Part shown: positions 1-12,500 of the stretch, piece after piece
How positions within the stretch are numbered: the stretch's first letter is position 1
Layout: every line of letters starts with the position of its first letter
Source: Tenodera sinensis
Taxonomy: Eukaryota > Arthropoda > Insecta > Mantodea > Mantidae
Length of the DNA: 64,000 bases
Assembly (NCBI GenBank): GCA_030765045.1
Contig: CM060965.1
Coordinates: 61,718,787-61,782,786 of the forward strand
Direction of reading: 5' to 3'
Program-made: the position numbers and the translations under genes
Notes under the pieces: model-generated
Databases searched by the model: none
Seen by the model: the letters and a program-made list of their open reading frames with translations, nothing else
Told to the model about the DNA's origin: nothing

Positions 1-676
1 TAGTATTAGCAGCTTTTCTTCCCTTGGCTGTCTGAACTAAGCTAATATCAGGAGTAGGTCTTCCAAGTGTTTTAACGTTAATCGTTTCTTTAAAGGATCG
101 AGTAGAGAATGCATTGTTCAACAGAGAGTCTACTGAATTCATTTTCGCCAGTTTTATTGAACACGGGTACTTGAGAGAATAACAAATGAGCAAATGTGCA
201 ACCAAGTCGACTAGCGAAATTTCTGTCACTGACTGCAGCACGGTACAGTCGAGGCCGACGTTATCGAGTTTCGCGCAACCTTCGGGTACAGTGCTGTGAA
301 TTCAGAGTAGGCAAGGAAAGGGTGAGGAGGGGCGAACCTGTAACATTGCTATCTTACAAGTTACTATACTCCGTCCAGTCTTAGATCCACACCTTGTATC
401 CCTCCGCGGTAACCTTGTGTTTATATCTGCTGCGACTAACAAAATAAACAAACGCTACGTGAACACTGTTCTTATTAATATTATTTTCTATTTTATATTA
501 ATCCAAAGTTTAAAACTGTGTTTGGTTATTATATATTTTGAAAACTCACAGATACTCGCCAATATTTAAGGTACTATATTTTGTGGTGTGCTTTGGTTTC
601 GCGCGTATCGCTGGTTAGTTGACGGCATGTGTTTACATCAAGTTGGGGTCTAAGAGTGGAGCGATTATAGGCGTGT
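1..676. other. No gene recognised; unique-looking DNA
   Basis: I see no exon, transposase domain or tRNA-like box here. Positions 180-420 are richer in CpG than the flanks and could be the edge of an old retroelement or of a gene lying to the left, but no reading frame resembles a known protein. The only open frame is 62 codons and unremarkable. Confidence 0.4.
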
Positions 677-800
677 CGGTCTGGGTGGCTCAGTTGGTTA
701 GACGCTGGCCTACTGACCCCAAGGTCGCGGGTTCAAATCTGCCCAGACTGATGGTTTTTTAAGTGTGCTTAAAAACGACAGCTCCTTGTCAGTACTTTGT
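677..800 (+). mobile_element. SINE1 copy, 3'-truncated (tRNA-derived head)
   Basis: The copy starts GGTCTGGGTGGCTCAGTTGG (A-box region) and has a B box GGTTCAAATCT, followed by CCCAGAC, which can pair with the start like an acceptor stem. It continues into the family's unique body (AAGTGTGCTTAAAAACGACAGCTC) and then loses similarity near 800. Other copies of the family are at 2450, 10174, 18474, 31433, 48086 and 57231. Confidence 0.8.
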
Positions 801-1054
801 ATTCACTCTAAGGTTGATCCACACGAGACTAAATCCAGGTGGTCAGTGCACTGTTATAATGTATCCTTCTGCCATTCGCGCCAGAAATACTGTCACAACC
901 ATGTGGTGAGTGCATGCGGTACGTAATAGAAGGAACCGACCCCTTATTCCGTCAATTTAAAGAGTGACTAACATGTAACTAGAGGTTAAAGGCGATAAGA
1001 TTGATAGTTACAACAAAATAAACGATGCATATGTCATAGTTATAAAAATGAATT

Positions 1055-2160
1055 CTAAAAGAATCGAGTGAAAAAGAAAATAGCAGGTAACTTACATCTA
1101 TTCGCTTTCTGGAAGCGGTTCCATACCCTCCAGCTCAGAATCGTCATAAGTGCTGCTGCTATACTCTCCAATGTTGAAACTAAGTTGTCAACAACGGTTT
1201 CTCTTATCCTGTCTATCTCCCAGAACAACGCCTCTTCTTTGACTACGTGTTCAATGCACTTTTTCCAGAAGACTGATGTCACATTTTTAAGAGCTGCTTC
1301 AGTCAGAACCTTGACATCCCTTATCTTAAATGTCGTGTTACGTTGTCTAACGTAGCCTTTCACCTGACTCCACGCCATTTTAATCGGATTTAACATGCAA
1401 TGGTATAGAGGCAGCCGTTGCACAATTTTTGCAAGGAAGCCTAAAACGTATCTGTCATATTTGAGGCTTACGTTTGCCTCCCAAACAGATCGCAATAGTT
1501 CCTCTTTTACCATGTTCCCATCATATGGAAAAGTTTTCACTTCCATCCAGGCAATGATGCTATTTTTTTACCCACAATCTATTTTAACCTATGTTAAGGA
1601 GCAACCTGGTAGTGTCCAGTGTTTTTGGATTCGAAAAGCAGCTCGCCGCCTTCCACAAATCCATTGTCACTCTCTATGTACAATAATGTCCTCCCTATCA
1701 ATTATAGCACTTTTTCTGCCGCTATTGGCAAATTCGAACCCTATTTCACACAACAGTTTATAAAGTTAGGCAAGTATGGATCAGCATTAACCTGTTGTAG
1801 CACTTTTTCAGTTGGAGGTGGCTAATTTTAAACATGAAATTGTGCACTGTTACACGAATTGCGCGTTTAACAAAATCGTCACATTCTTGCATGTTGTATT
1901 TCACACACTTTCCTTATTTCCTGGATGTAACCACTTTTCCGGTTTACGCTTTTTCTTTACAAGCATTGTTTATACTGGTGCTGGAAACACCGGTGAACTC
2001 AGAAGTTAATTGCACTACTTCTTTGAAGGGAAGACTTGGATATTTCTCACATAACTTATAATACGCGTTCAACACTATTGTTTTTTCACCACTAGTCAAT
2101 GGTGTGCCCGCCTTATGCTTTACTTAAGTCGACGAAGACGCACGAGCAAGTTCACCGCTG
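1055..2160 (-). pseudogene. Degenerate DDE transposase (Tc1/IS630-like)
   Basis: Read on the - strand, 1546-1055 gives a 163-residue open frame. It contains LPLYHCMLNPIKMAWSQVKG, which matches the end of a DDE catalytic core (the insect-type pattern is LPPYHCxLNPIExxWxxVKG, with the last acidic residue in NPIE). Here NPIK replaces NPIE, so the third catalytic acid is lost. Upstream on the same strand (about 2150-1560) short frames such as LTSGEKTIVLNAYYKLCEKY and ECDDFVKRAIRVTVHNFM read like the N-terminal part of the same family, broken by stops and frameshifts. I infer an inactive DNA-transposon relic. Terminal inverted repeats were not found with confidence. The + strand frames over this interval are shadows. 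Confidence 0.7.
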
Positions 2161-2449
2161 CTGTCCGCCATGATCCTGAATAGAAACTGCTGACTGTAAA
2201 CAATACTCGGATATCATTTAACTCACACGAGTTGCATATTGGGACTTGTAGGTCTGTTTATCAGTATACATGTGTTAATTAAACTCTTAGGTACTTGTAT
2301 AGAATATTATATCATTTAAGGATAAATTCATTCTAAAATTCAGATTACTAGCATGGGACTACTTTCCTGCACGCATTGCTAACGTGCTGAACCACGTTGC
2401 AATGGTTACGAGTTTGTTTTGACGCGGATAAACCTAAGAGTGAATTTAG

Positions 2450-2552
2450 TTTAGATTTACTGACATGTAAAAGAACTCCTGCGGGACAAAATTCCGACGA
2501 CGCTGACGTGATCCTGGCAATTGACAGCATCGTTATACAACAAACAAATTTT
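2450..2552 (+). mobile_element. SINE1 3' tail fragment (5'-truncated)
   Basis: The segment carries the SINE1 tail signature: TTTACTGACATGTAAAAGAA, GGGACAAAATTCCG, GACGCTGACGTGATCCTGGC and then GACAGC..GTT..ACAACAAAC. The tRNA head is absent. Confidence 0.75.
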
Positions 2553-2559
2553 TTTTAGG

Positions 2560-3480
2560 TTACAACACTCTTCCGTGCTACTGTGGACCACGCACGATGT
2601 GTCTGTCAAGCACACTATGTCATATTATTATATATTATTAAAACTCGTTTACAACCAAAGTGTGAAATATTTAAAGTTGGCTATTTCTGAAATTATTTAG
2701 CGTGCTGCAGCACGGAGTACGTACAGAAGAACTGCGGCTGGACTATTGTTTAAATTTTGATGTAAAGAATCATTTTTATTTAGCACAAATTAATAAGATT
2801 ATCCGCAACAAATACTATAACTTATATCTTTTATAGTTTCTGACAACAGAATAATGAATTAATGTTGTTTGATTGCAAACTTCCAACATGTATCCCCCAT
2901 CCTCTCTAAAAAAGTCTGCCGACGCCCATGGTTTATTTACTGAATGGCAGGGATCGAACGCGACATTCATTTCCACAATAAATAGAGAAGGTCCCTTCTA
3001 ACAGTGGTGAACACAGGTATAGCTTCAACATCATCCAGAAGAGATATGTCTGGGCCATTGATACAGATAATAGCAGTGGATGGGTCTTCAAATATCGAGG
3101 GTCCATTTTTAGGGCAAATTCGGCGGGTTCCATCAGCGGTCGTTTCATTACGTCCCGTGATGGACTGAGAAATAATTTGTTTAGGGACGTAAAGTAAAGA
3201 ATATCAGTCACTGGTAAAATTAAGATAATAGTTGTATTATCCACACATTTGAATAATTTTGCCAAATGCAAGCATCCCACCTCCTTTCAGCTTTTAATTT
3301 GCTGAGTATCACCCGAGTATCGTTTGCTAGGTTGGCACCTCTGAAACACTTGAGTGTGCTTTGTTTTCATATTTCATGAAAAAGTTTGTTGTTCTGTGGG
3401 TTAATATGTAACGCAAACAACAAATATACTGTATGTTTGTGTTGAAAACTTGGCTTTTAGTTACGTAAAATACGAACCAG
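2560..3480. other. Upstream flank of mRpL24; one unassigned coding-like stretch
   Basis: Most of this stretch is AT-rich and featureless. On the - strand about 70 codons are open around 3180-2975 and read like protein (for example IFEDPSTAIICINGPDISLL), but I do not recognise the family and see no start or splice context, so it may be a retroelement or exon remnant. The promoter and 5' UTR of mRpL24 should lie within roughly 3290-3481; I cannot point to a TATA box or initiator. Confidence 0.35.
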
Positions 3481-3481
3481 A

Positions 3482-3577
3482 ATGCGACTAGCAATCACAC
3501 TTTTAAATAAAGTTAGTGATCTAACTTTGAAATATTCCAATCTCCCAGAAAGCTATGTGAAAAGATCAATGGAGCAA
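3482..3577 (+). CDS. mRpL24: mRpL24 exon 1
   Basis: There are 32 codons from ATG to CAA, followed by the donor GTACGTATG. It encodes the basic presequence-like N-terminus ending NLPESYVKRSMEQ, the segment that in the family precedes W-R-N-P-R-G. Confidence 0.88.
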
Positions 3578-6500
3578 GTACGTATGGGATAAATGAAGTA
3601 CATCAAAGGAATTAAAGCAACAATTTCAATAGACTACGTTTACCAATAACTTCATACTTAACATTCTATGTATCCGTTGAATATAACTAGTATCGTACTT
3701 AGCCTGTATCAAATACAGGCAACAAGTAACTGCCATCCATTTATGAAAATAATCCTGCTTGCTTTCAGGTTTACTGGCGCAATCCTAGGGGAATGCAATA
3801 CTTGAAAAACAAAGAAATAAAAAGAAAGAAATATCGTTTCACTACCAATAGACCATGGACAGGAGCATTCCAACAGCAGAATATGCAAGGAAGAGTTACA
3901 AAAAAGGTGTTTATTGAGCCAGTTTTGGAATGGAGCTTCTTCAAAGGGGACAGGGTAAGCTTCTTAAAGCTGAGTGAACTCGTGTTATGTCCCTCTAAAA
4001 CGTTTGGTAGTAAATTGGTTTCTATGACTTAAAGAAGTGGAGAGCTCAAATATTCAGTGTCTGAAACCATGTGAACATGATTCCATTGCTTTGGCTCAAA
4101 AGAGGAAGTATAATAGTTTAGTCAACATCTGTTGCAGGTAGAACCAGACTTTGCTTCTTACTCATTCTGGGGCACTGAATTTTGGAAATATGAGTGAAAG
4201 AGGAATGATACACAATGTCACATTAAACATGTATAACTCAATATTCATTGAAATAAAAAGGGTATTATTAACAGTTAGGATTTTTAGGGGCAAATTTCAA
4301 ATGAAAAAGGGAAGGGAAAGGGGCTCAAATAAGGTAAAGAAAAGGGACTAAAAGGTGCTGGTTTATTCAACTAATTCAACAATTTCTCTTTCCTCTATTC
4401 TAATTTATTGAATTACAAAGAAGTACATCAAATTATCACTCATCAGAAGAAGGTAAACACATTAAGCATTTCTACATTTTTAAAAGTCAGTCTGTTTCTA
4501 TTTGGAGATACAATGTCTTTGTAGACGCTAAAGCTTCTTTTGACATCCACAGAAACCAGTGGGGCAAATCTTGTATCCACTCGGTATGGCGATTCTACAG
4601 ATGTGGCAAAATCCTCAGTGTCCAGATTCTTCTGAAGACTAAACTCAAGTTTGTCTTTGGCAAAGCCATCTAACTGCTCCCTCACGGAAGTAAAACTATC
4701 CCACTGTTTCTCCTTTTCCAAACCTTGTTCTTCCAATAGTTTAATGGCTGCAGTTAGGTACTTGTAATTATGGACACAATATAGTTCTGTATGTAAATTA
4801 TGCATTTTCCCTGGTAACAGAAGTTGCTACACCTTGGAAATTGCACCTGCGTTTGCTGGATCCAAAGAAAGCACAAACTCTTTAATTTTGTCAAAATTCT
4901 CACACTACATAGCAGCACACTCAATCCAAGATCCCCAGCAAGTAATGACCGGGAAATTTGAAAGGGATAGGCCAGTGGTTTCCTCGTAGATCACAAAACG
5001 GTTCAGAGCTTTCAGCAGAATCTTCTTCAGGGCAGAGATGAACTGATTTGTGATGTATTCATTCCTTATGAATTTACAAACCTATGAAGGGCATGAACCA
5101 AGCATGTCACATGCTTCAACGTAGGAAATAAAGGCTTCAATTGGTTAACAGCTGAAACCATCTATGATGTCTGGTCGGTAACCACAAGAAGTTTTTCAAA
5201 CTCTATACAGCAGGGCAGAGTTTGTGACGAAAGTCCATAATTGATTGCATTACTATACTGGCATTGGCATTCTGCAGCTCATACATTTTTAACAACATGG
5301 TCTTAACTTTCTTCCCTGCTAAAGGAAAAACTAAAATGTTCAAAACATATTGTTCCATTGAGTATGGTTTCATCCACAATGATTCCCACATCGCAATCAG
5401 ACTCTTTCTCCTCGATTCTTTGTATGGTTTCTTGGTGAACAGGCTCCATGTAGGTTTTTTTTAAAGTACTCTCATTCGTCTTTGACATCTTTGTGTATTT
5501 TTCAAGAAAACCCTTGAAGGCTGGATGGTTCCCCTTATTGAGAGGAATTCCTGCTTGTGTAAAAGCTGCACACAACTCAATGTTGATTTCCCTAAAATTT
5601 TGGGTTTTTGAAGAACTGTTGAAACGCATTTTGTAATAGAGGCTGCTGTGATTTGTTTGCCTGAAGAGTCTTGTTCATTATTTGATGCTTAGTGCAGGAA
5701 ATTGCTGTTTGATGTGATCTCACTGGTGTTTTTCATCTAACGAAATTCCTGAATTGCAAATAGTACATCAAATAACAGTTCCATCTGTGCCTATGAAATC
5801 TTGTTTGAATTCCTGAGCCAGAACAACCTTTGTTATGGTAAAAATGTAGTAATACACTCATTTAGTAATGTAACAAAGGACTAACACCAGTTCACTTACT
5901 AACTCAATGTGACTGTTACGCAACTTTTTCACTTGCTGCCCACACTCTTATATAACTCTGCAACAATTACCAGAATGTTCTCATTCAGGTTGGAACTGCA
6001 GTCTCAGCGATTTCTAGTAGCTTCAAGCAGAACCCAGAGTCAATTCTTGGAACTATGCATGTATGGTTACAGCTGTCTCTGTGTGACCTTGGAATCTGCA
6101 TGAACAGATGACACCTGTCACAGTAACAAACTCACATTCACGAACAGAGTAGGCTACTGATTCTGGTGAAATTAAAAGGATAGAATGATATATAATGACA
6201 GTGAGTCATTGCCAGTTGCATTATTGCAGGCTGCTTTATAGCAGCAAAGCAAGAGAAAGAGGATTTGTCGTACACAATTATTTTCCATTGTTGTAGGTGT
6301 ACTTTCAACTCCCACGCAGCATTTACTGAAAGAGTTAGGCTTACTCTTCATATGCTCACAGAAAGTTGAGGAGATATTAACTAAAAGTTAAATATTTTAT
6401 ATTGATTAAAATCATACACAGTAAAATGGAAGGAAACTTAAAAGAAAAAAGGGGGAAAAGGGGATTATGGGCATGGTTGGGGGAAAAAGGGATAAAGGTA

Positions 6501-9500
6501 CCCAAAAAGGCACAAAGGTGCATGAAAAAATGCCTCTTTCGGCAACTAGAAACAAAACTTCACACTGTATCTTTCCAAGTACTTGAATTTACCCTAAGAA
6601 AAAGGGTGTGCACCTAAAAATCCTAACCCTGGTTATTAATCAAGTCAGATGTGTTTTTAGAACAAGCTCAGTTTTTGCCTGGGTAAGCTGATTTCTTCTC
6701 GGAAAACTCCAGTTTCAAAGTGAAATCTCTTTCATAACATCAGTACTAGATAATTACTTTTTTAGCCCATGAGTGATATTTTAATACTTCTAGCATTGCT
6801 AAGCAGTTCTGAGGATTGGAGATGTGCTCTGCATGTACTTCGTTCTTGACATTATTTCAAATAGTACTTTGTATGATAGTAGTCACTTTCTGACTGTGCT
6901 ATTTAAATGGTAGTCACCAACATCTGAATTACAAACACGATGAAGCATAGTCGAGGGATTAAAGACCCTTACCTGCAAAATATAGTTGGAATGAGAGCCC
7001 TAAGTGTAAAGCATGGCAGATGCTTTTTATAACAGGAGGAATGAAGCCAACAGTGAGGAGTAGCTGGAAGGTGTGTTAGGCCAACCTCAATGTTAGAACT
7101 AAAAACCACTATTTTTTTGCTGATTTCACTAGTATTATTGAATGACTGGTACCTTCCACCGTACAGTGCAATTGTAACAGAACTATGTTCACATTTGGTG
7201 ATTTATTTTATGTATAAGAAAGTGTCTTAAAAAGGGAAGGTGAGTAGGATACAGGCTCTCTTATTCATCACATCTACTTCTAAACTGTGTAATATAGGTA
7301 GATTCTTTCTGTAAATCATCTTTCTTTTGTTTTTACATGTGGAGTGAATATGAAACCTTCACCCTCATTTTAATGTAATTGATCTCTTAGTACTTATTAA
7401 TGAGAGGACATTTTACTAAAGTCAGTGTCCTATATTGTCCTCAATGACCTACTGATCAATGAAGCATAGGTACTCAATTGTGTTCGTAAGGTATTCTTTA
7501 AAAGGTAGAATCAGTGGGATTGGCCTGATATAAGGGTGCTCTTTGTTTACTTAATTTTAACAGGCAGTAGGAATGCTGTTGACAGGGCTACCCAAAATGT
7601 TCTAGTTACCCTGACAAGTTACAGTGGTGGTCCTTTGCTTGTCATAAATTCCCACAAAGGCCATCATTTATTATAAAGTTTATAACTTATCAAGTAATGA
7701 GAACATATTGATGTTTGTGATGGTAGAATAGCACATATCATGGTATTGATACATCCACAGTTATATTTTATATGGTGCTCTCTTAAAAGCGGTTACTATT
7801 CTGCTATTGCTCTATGAGTGAAAAATATTGTAGAGCAAGAGGATTAATGACTTCATTGTCAGAAATCCAGCATTAGCTAACAACAAACAACATATTTTAT
7901 TGTATGCTGCAGTTGGTTTGTAGTGTTTTATGACCCTGTGTGCAAGCAAACCATGCATAAATGCAGTACATGACCTTGCTATAGAATGACTTCTGCATAC
8001 CTTCCCTTAGCTTTAAATGCAGAAATGCTAAAGTCTTTACAATTGATGAATTACCTTCAGCCAGGTTTCAAGAGTTGACACTAAATATGTTTTTTCTTTT
8101 TTTTGATAATCTAGTGTATTTATCAAAACACTTCAAATGGATTTTCCCACACTTTTAACACTATATTGCACAAGAGTTACGAATACATTTTAGAAACAAT
8201 AATTTACACATAATATATTATTTATTTCTGTAAATGTCTAAACTGCACCTAATTGAGGCAGGTGCACAAAGTGAAAAAATTGAATGAAATTAGCTCCACA
8301 CACTTCACCCAAGGCACCATGGGAGTGTACCTCTCTGGCTCATCCCTTCCCTTTCCTGTGGAGATGTTACCAACATCAGTACTCAGCATACAAGCCTGTG
8401 GTGTTGCATATGCCATTTCTTACATATATTACTGGCATAGTTCCTGCCTTTCATATGCTGGCAGTACCACTTTCCCCACCTTATCCTACTTCACTTATGT
8501 ACCTTCTGTATACGTTTTTGCTTTCTAGTGAGGTTTGAAAGGTTATTTTCATGTTGTTAATAGTTTCAGGAAGCAATATGATCTTAAAACAGTAATAATG
8601 TACTGACGTTATCAAGGTATCCAATGTTCCCTAATGTATTTGTGATGAAAATTGGTGTTTGTTAAAAATTCTACATAATCCGTTTTTCTTACATATTATT
8701 ACTGAGATGCATTAAGAGTGAGTGAGTGAGTGAGTGAGTGATAGGGTTTAAGGGCCCGTCGACAGCTAGGTCATTAGAGCCCCGAGATGCATTAAGATGT
8801 TCCATAAACTATGGTGGATAAACTTCCTGAAATGATCAATGTATAATGTACATATTTTGCTGATTATTTACATTACTTTACAGGTCAAAACAAAACTTTG
8901 TTAAATCTTAGTCATTTATATGCATTTGTTTTAAGTTCTTGCTTCAAATTATAGATTTTACTTCAATGGATCATCCCTACATACACTTAACTTCAAATAT
9001 TTCTATATAAAAATACCTTCCAACAAATATTTTTTTCTGCAGATGTTAAGCTTAAATTTAAGCTATTGGCTTTAAGCCAATTTATCTTACTTAACTTCAT
9101 ACATACCCTTTGATTTTGCAGGTTGAAATTTTGGTAGGTCGAGACAAGGGAAAGCAAGGAATAGTTTCACAAGTTATCAAAGAACGGAATTGGGTTATTG
9201 TAGAAGGTCTCAATACCCACTACCGTACAATAGGAAAAACAAAAGATTTCCCAGGTGTTGTAATACTCTCTGAAGCTCCTTTGCTTGTCACAGATCAGGT
9301 TGCTTTAGTGGATCCATCAGACCTGTAAGTAAACTTATCTTGACTTCAATAGGTAATGTCTTGATTTACGATGTTAATTTTTCTAGCGTAAACCATGTAG
9401 AAGAAGATAATTTTTCTGTGAACTTCAAAATGATAATGACGAGGTGACATTTCTAATTGGTTTACAAACACACACATTTTGCCTCTGTTACTGACCTCTC

Positions 9501-12500
9501 TATCTGCTTAAGCAGTTCTATTTGTTCTGAGAAATAGTTCTTGCAACAAAAATAAAAAAAAATACTCCTTCATAATTTTAAACAACTATTTCTTTCCACC
9601 AATGTAACAAATAATATAGAGACTACAAGTTTCACTTATCTTATATATGTGGTGTAAGTTGTTGAACACAGACTAATTTTATCACTCCTCACTGACATTC
9701 TCAAGGTGACCGACCTTGCTGCAAGTTCTATGTGATGCATCACTATCACCAACCTCTGAACGCAAAACAAATTTGTTAATAGAATCAATAGGCAGTATTT
9801 TGAAATTCATAATGCGGTCCTATTTTTCAAAATGAATATTTTCCCCCCAACCATTAAGTCTATGAGTCGATTTAGTTGTTTTTACAACTTAACCTTAACA
9901 TTATCAACACTGCATTAATTAATGGTTTTAATACAGATTTTATACATAAAAAGACAGAGAAAATAAAAGGGTGTAAATGAAGCTTCTATCTCAAAAAAAT
10001 AAAAGAGCATAATTTAAAAAGTTTACTTACCATTCTTGGACTAATAAAAAATTAGCAAAAGTTTTTAAAGTACATGGAATAACTTTGGTTCCTCAAAATA
10101 AATGTAATAAAAAATTTGCTTAATTTTTCTACAAAGAATAAAATTCCAAATTATAAAAAGTCTGGCATTTATCGTCGGCCTGGGTGGCTCAGTTGGTTAG
10201 ACGCTGGCTCACTGATCCCAAGGTTGCAGGTTCAAATCCGGCCCAGATCGATGAATTTTAAGTGTGCTTAAAAACGGCAGCTCCATGTCAGTAGATTTCC
10301 TGGCATGTAAAATAACTCCCACACGACAAAATTCTGGCACACCGGCGATGCTGAAGCAATCCTGACAATTGATAGTGTTAAACAACAATATCATTTTTTT
10401 TATTCTGGCATTTATCAATTTAGCTGTTTGGATTGTGACAAGGTTTACATTGGCAAAACTAAACATCATTTGGAAACTAGTATAAAGGAACATTTTAAAA
10501 ATATTAAGTATAAACAGATGGATAAATCAGGTGTCAGAACATTTTTGGTCATTTAATCTTGAAATAAAATTATTAAAACAATTAAATGGATCCATAGATT
10601 TAATGGTTTGGGAAATGATATTCATTTTGAAAAATTGGGACTGTGTTATGACTTTTGAAATGCCGCCAATTGATTCTGTTAACAAAGTTGTTTTGCATGT
10701 AGAGGTTAGTAATAGTGATGCATCATGTAGCACATGAAGTAAGGTCAACCAATGTCAGTCACCTTGAGAATGTCATTGAGGGCTGATGAAACTAGTTGGT
10801 GTTCTAACAACTTATACCACATATATAAGATAAGTGAAGCCTGTGGTTTCTATATTGTTATATTGGTGGAAAAAATGGGTCGAAATCACTTTATTTTTTG
10901 TGGGATGAGGATAGTTGTACAAAATAAATTGCCCTTACTTAAAATCACCATAGAAATTGAACACAGAAAGGCCACAATTAAATGTATTAAAATACATTAA
11001 TCAACTTTTAAACATTCTGAAAGCTTTATTTACACATTTTACTGACAGAACATGTTTTATTAGCTTCCACACATCAGATGTACACCCGTGGACAAAAAAA
11101 AAGTCATGTCTGGGACGTCAGGCTACCTTAACGGCAGAGAACAACTCCACAAGTGTCAAATACTCGCAGTTTTCAACAAGTTGGTATGTCTATTTGTCAT
11201 GTATGTAATTTTTTTGTCCACGGGGGTACATTGATATAGCAATTACTTCCAAGTTGTCACCAAAAAAACCAAACAATTATAGAATGTTAGAAAATCCTTA
11301 CCCATCTAACAGCACTTGATATTGATATTAATTTTGTTCTAATCTTATACATTTGAGCTATCCTTGAATTGGGCCCTAGCCCTTTTATCTTGGACAGCTC
11401 TTTGCAACACATACAATTGCATTTATCACCGGACGTGTTTAAAACATTGTCATATTATTATTTAAACAATTGCATTTATCTGTTCTTTATAGTCTTTCTC
11501 TTTCATTTCTATTTGTATTAAATCCCTTTTTTTAACTCCCCCTGTACCCTATTTCACGTACACTTCCTTGGTTTCACTTTTACGAACGCTTAGATCAACT
11601 GACTTAACCTAGCTTCCCTTCTTTAACTGCTAAGAGCTTCAAAACCATTTGCTCTGTCTCGTCACATGGCGAGGTGTACCTGTTGCTTGTTTGTTGTCTT
11701 TCCACACATGATAGCTACCTTTCGGATCACCTTCCTTTTCATGACCATACTTAACACCCATTTCTTTGCCTTCCCACTTACACACATCCACTCGCTATTC
11801 CATACCCTAATTAACTCACTTATTAATTCACTCCCTTCAAGCTTTTCTTCCTCCTCCTTCCCACCCGTGTTGCTAGTACATTTTGAAAAGTTTGCATTTC
11901 CTGATCGTTCACCTCCTCAGTTGGTGTTGTATTCTGTTGAGTCAAGCTCTTTGTGTCAATTTTGTTTTCCTGGCTCATTGTCTTCTTTTTGTCCACCTTA
12001 TCGGTTTTTTCACTCTGATGTCCCTTCTGTCATTTTTCCATTGATCCATAGCTGCAAATTTCTAATGTATGCCACTTTTCCTTGCTTATGTGCTGATCTT
12101 CTTTGTTCTATTAATCTTCTCAGTATTTCTCTTTGCTTATAAGTTAAATCCCTGTTGATGTAGATGTCCGTCCCTCTCAGTTTTTTGGCTTGTTTTATTA
12201 CATCCGAGGCCAATTGCGTGCTAATGAATTTCACTAAGATATTTCTTCTTCCTCTTCTGTTGCCGAATCTGAAAGCTTCACAAATTTTGTAGCATCTTAC
12301 TTCCATAAGTTCTTGTAACAGTACTTAAAACACGTAGTCTTCCAATGGATACCAGCTCACTGTGGACTGAGTGGTAATGACAAAGCTGATTTTCTTGCAA
12401 AAAAGGGTACCAGCAGTGTGCAGAAATCTATAGTTAATCTACCATTTTATGCAGAAAGATTAGTCAAACCTGAATTAAAAAATCTGATGTGTTGCACTCA

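Larger units (their letters stand above)
9596..10869 (+). mobile_element. Penelope-like element with inverted terminal arms
   Basis: Two closely similar inverted arms (9596-9757 and 10702-10869) flank a segment that encodes a GIY-YIG endonuclease on the + strand. Shared arm landmarks include CTTCACTTATCTTATATATG, GACATTCTCAAGGTGAC and GATGCATCACTAT. Penelope-like elements are known to carry pseudo-LTRs that can lie in direct or inverted order; the inverted layout is seen directly here. A SINE1 copy has split the coding part. The element lies in mRpL24 intron 3 on the same strand as the gene. Confidence 0.7.

Noticed and set aside
677..750. SINE1 heads as functional tRNA genes
   Set aside because: All copies continue into the same non-tRNA body, anticodon stems are imperfect, and several copies are truncated or interrupted.
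1055..1546. 163-codon - strand frame as a functional gene
   Set aside because: It is only the end of a transposase whose upstream part is full of stops, and the last catalytic acidic residue is changed.
11666..12142. 158-codon + strand frame
   Set aside because: Antisense of the ORF1-type LINE fragment; composition is Ser/Phe/Leu-rich as expected for the complement of a Lys/Glu-rich frame.
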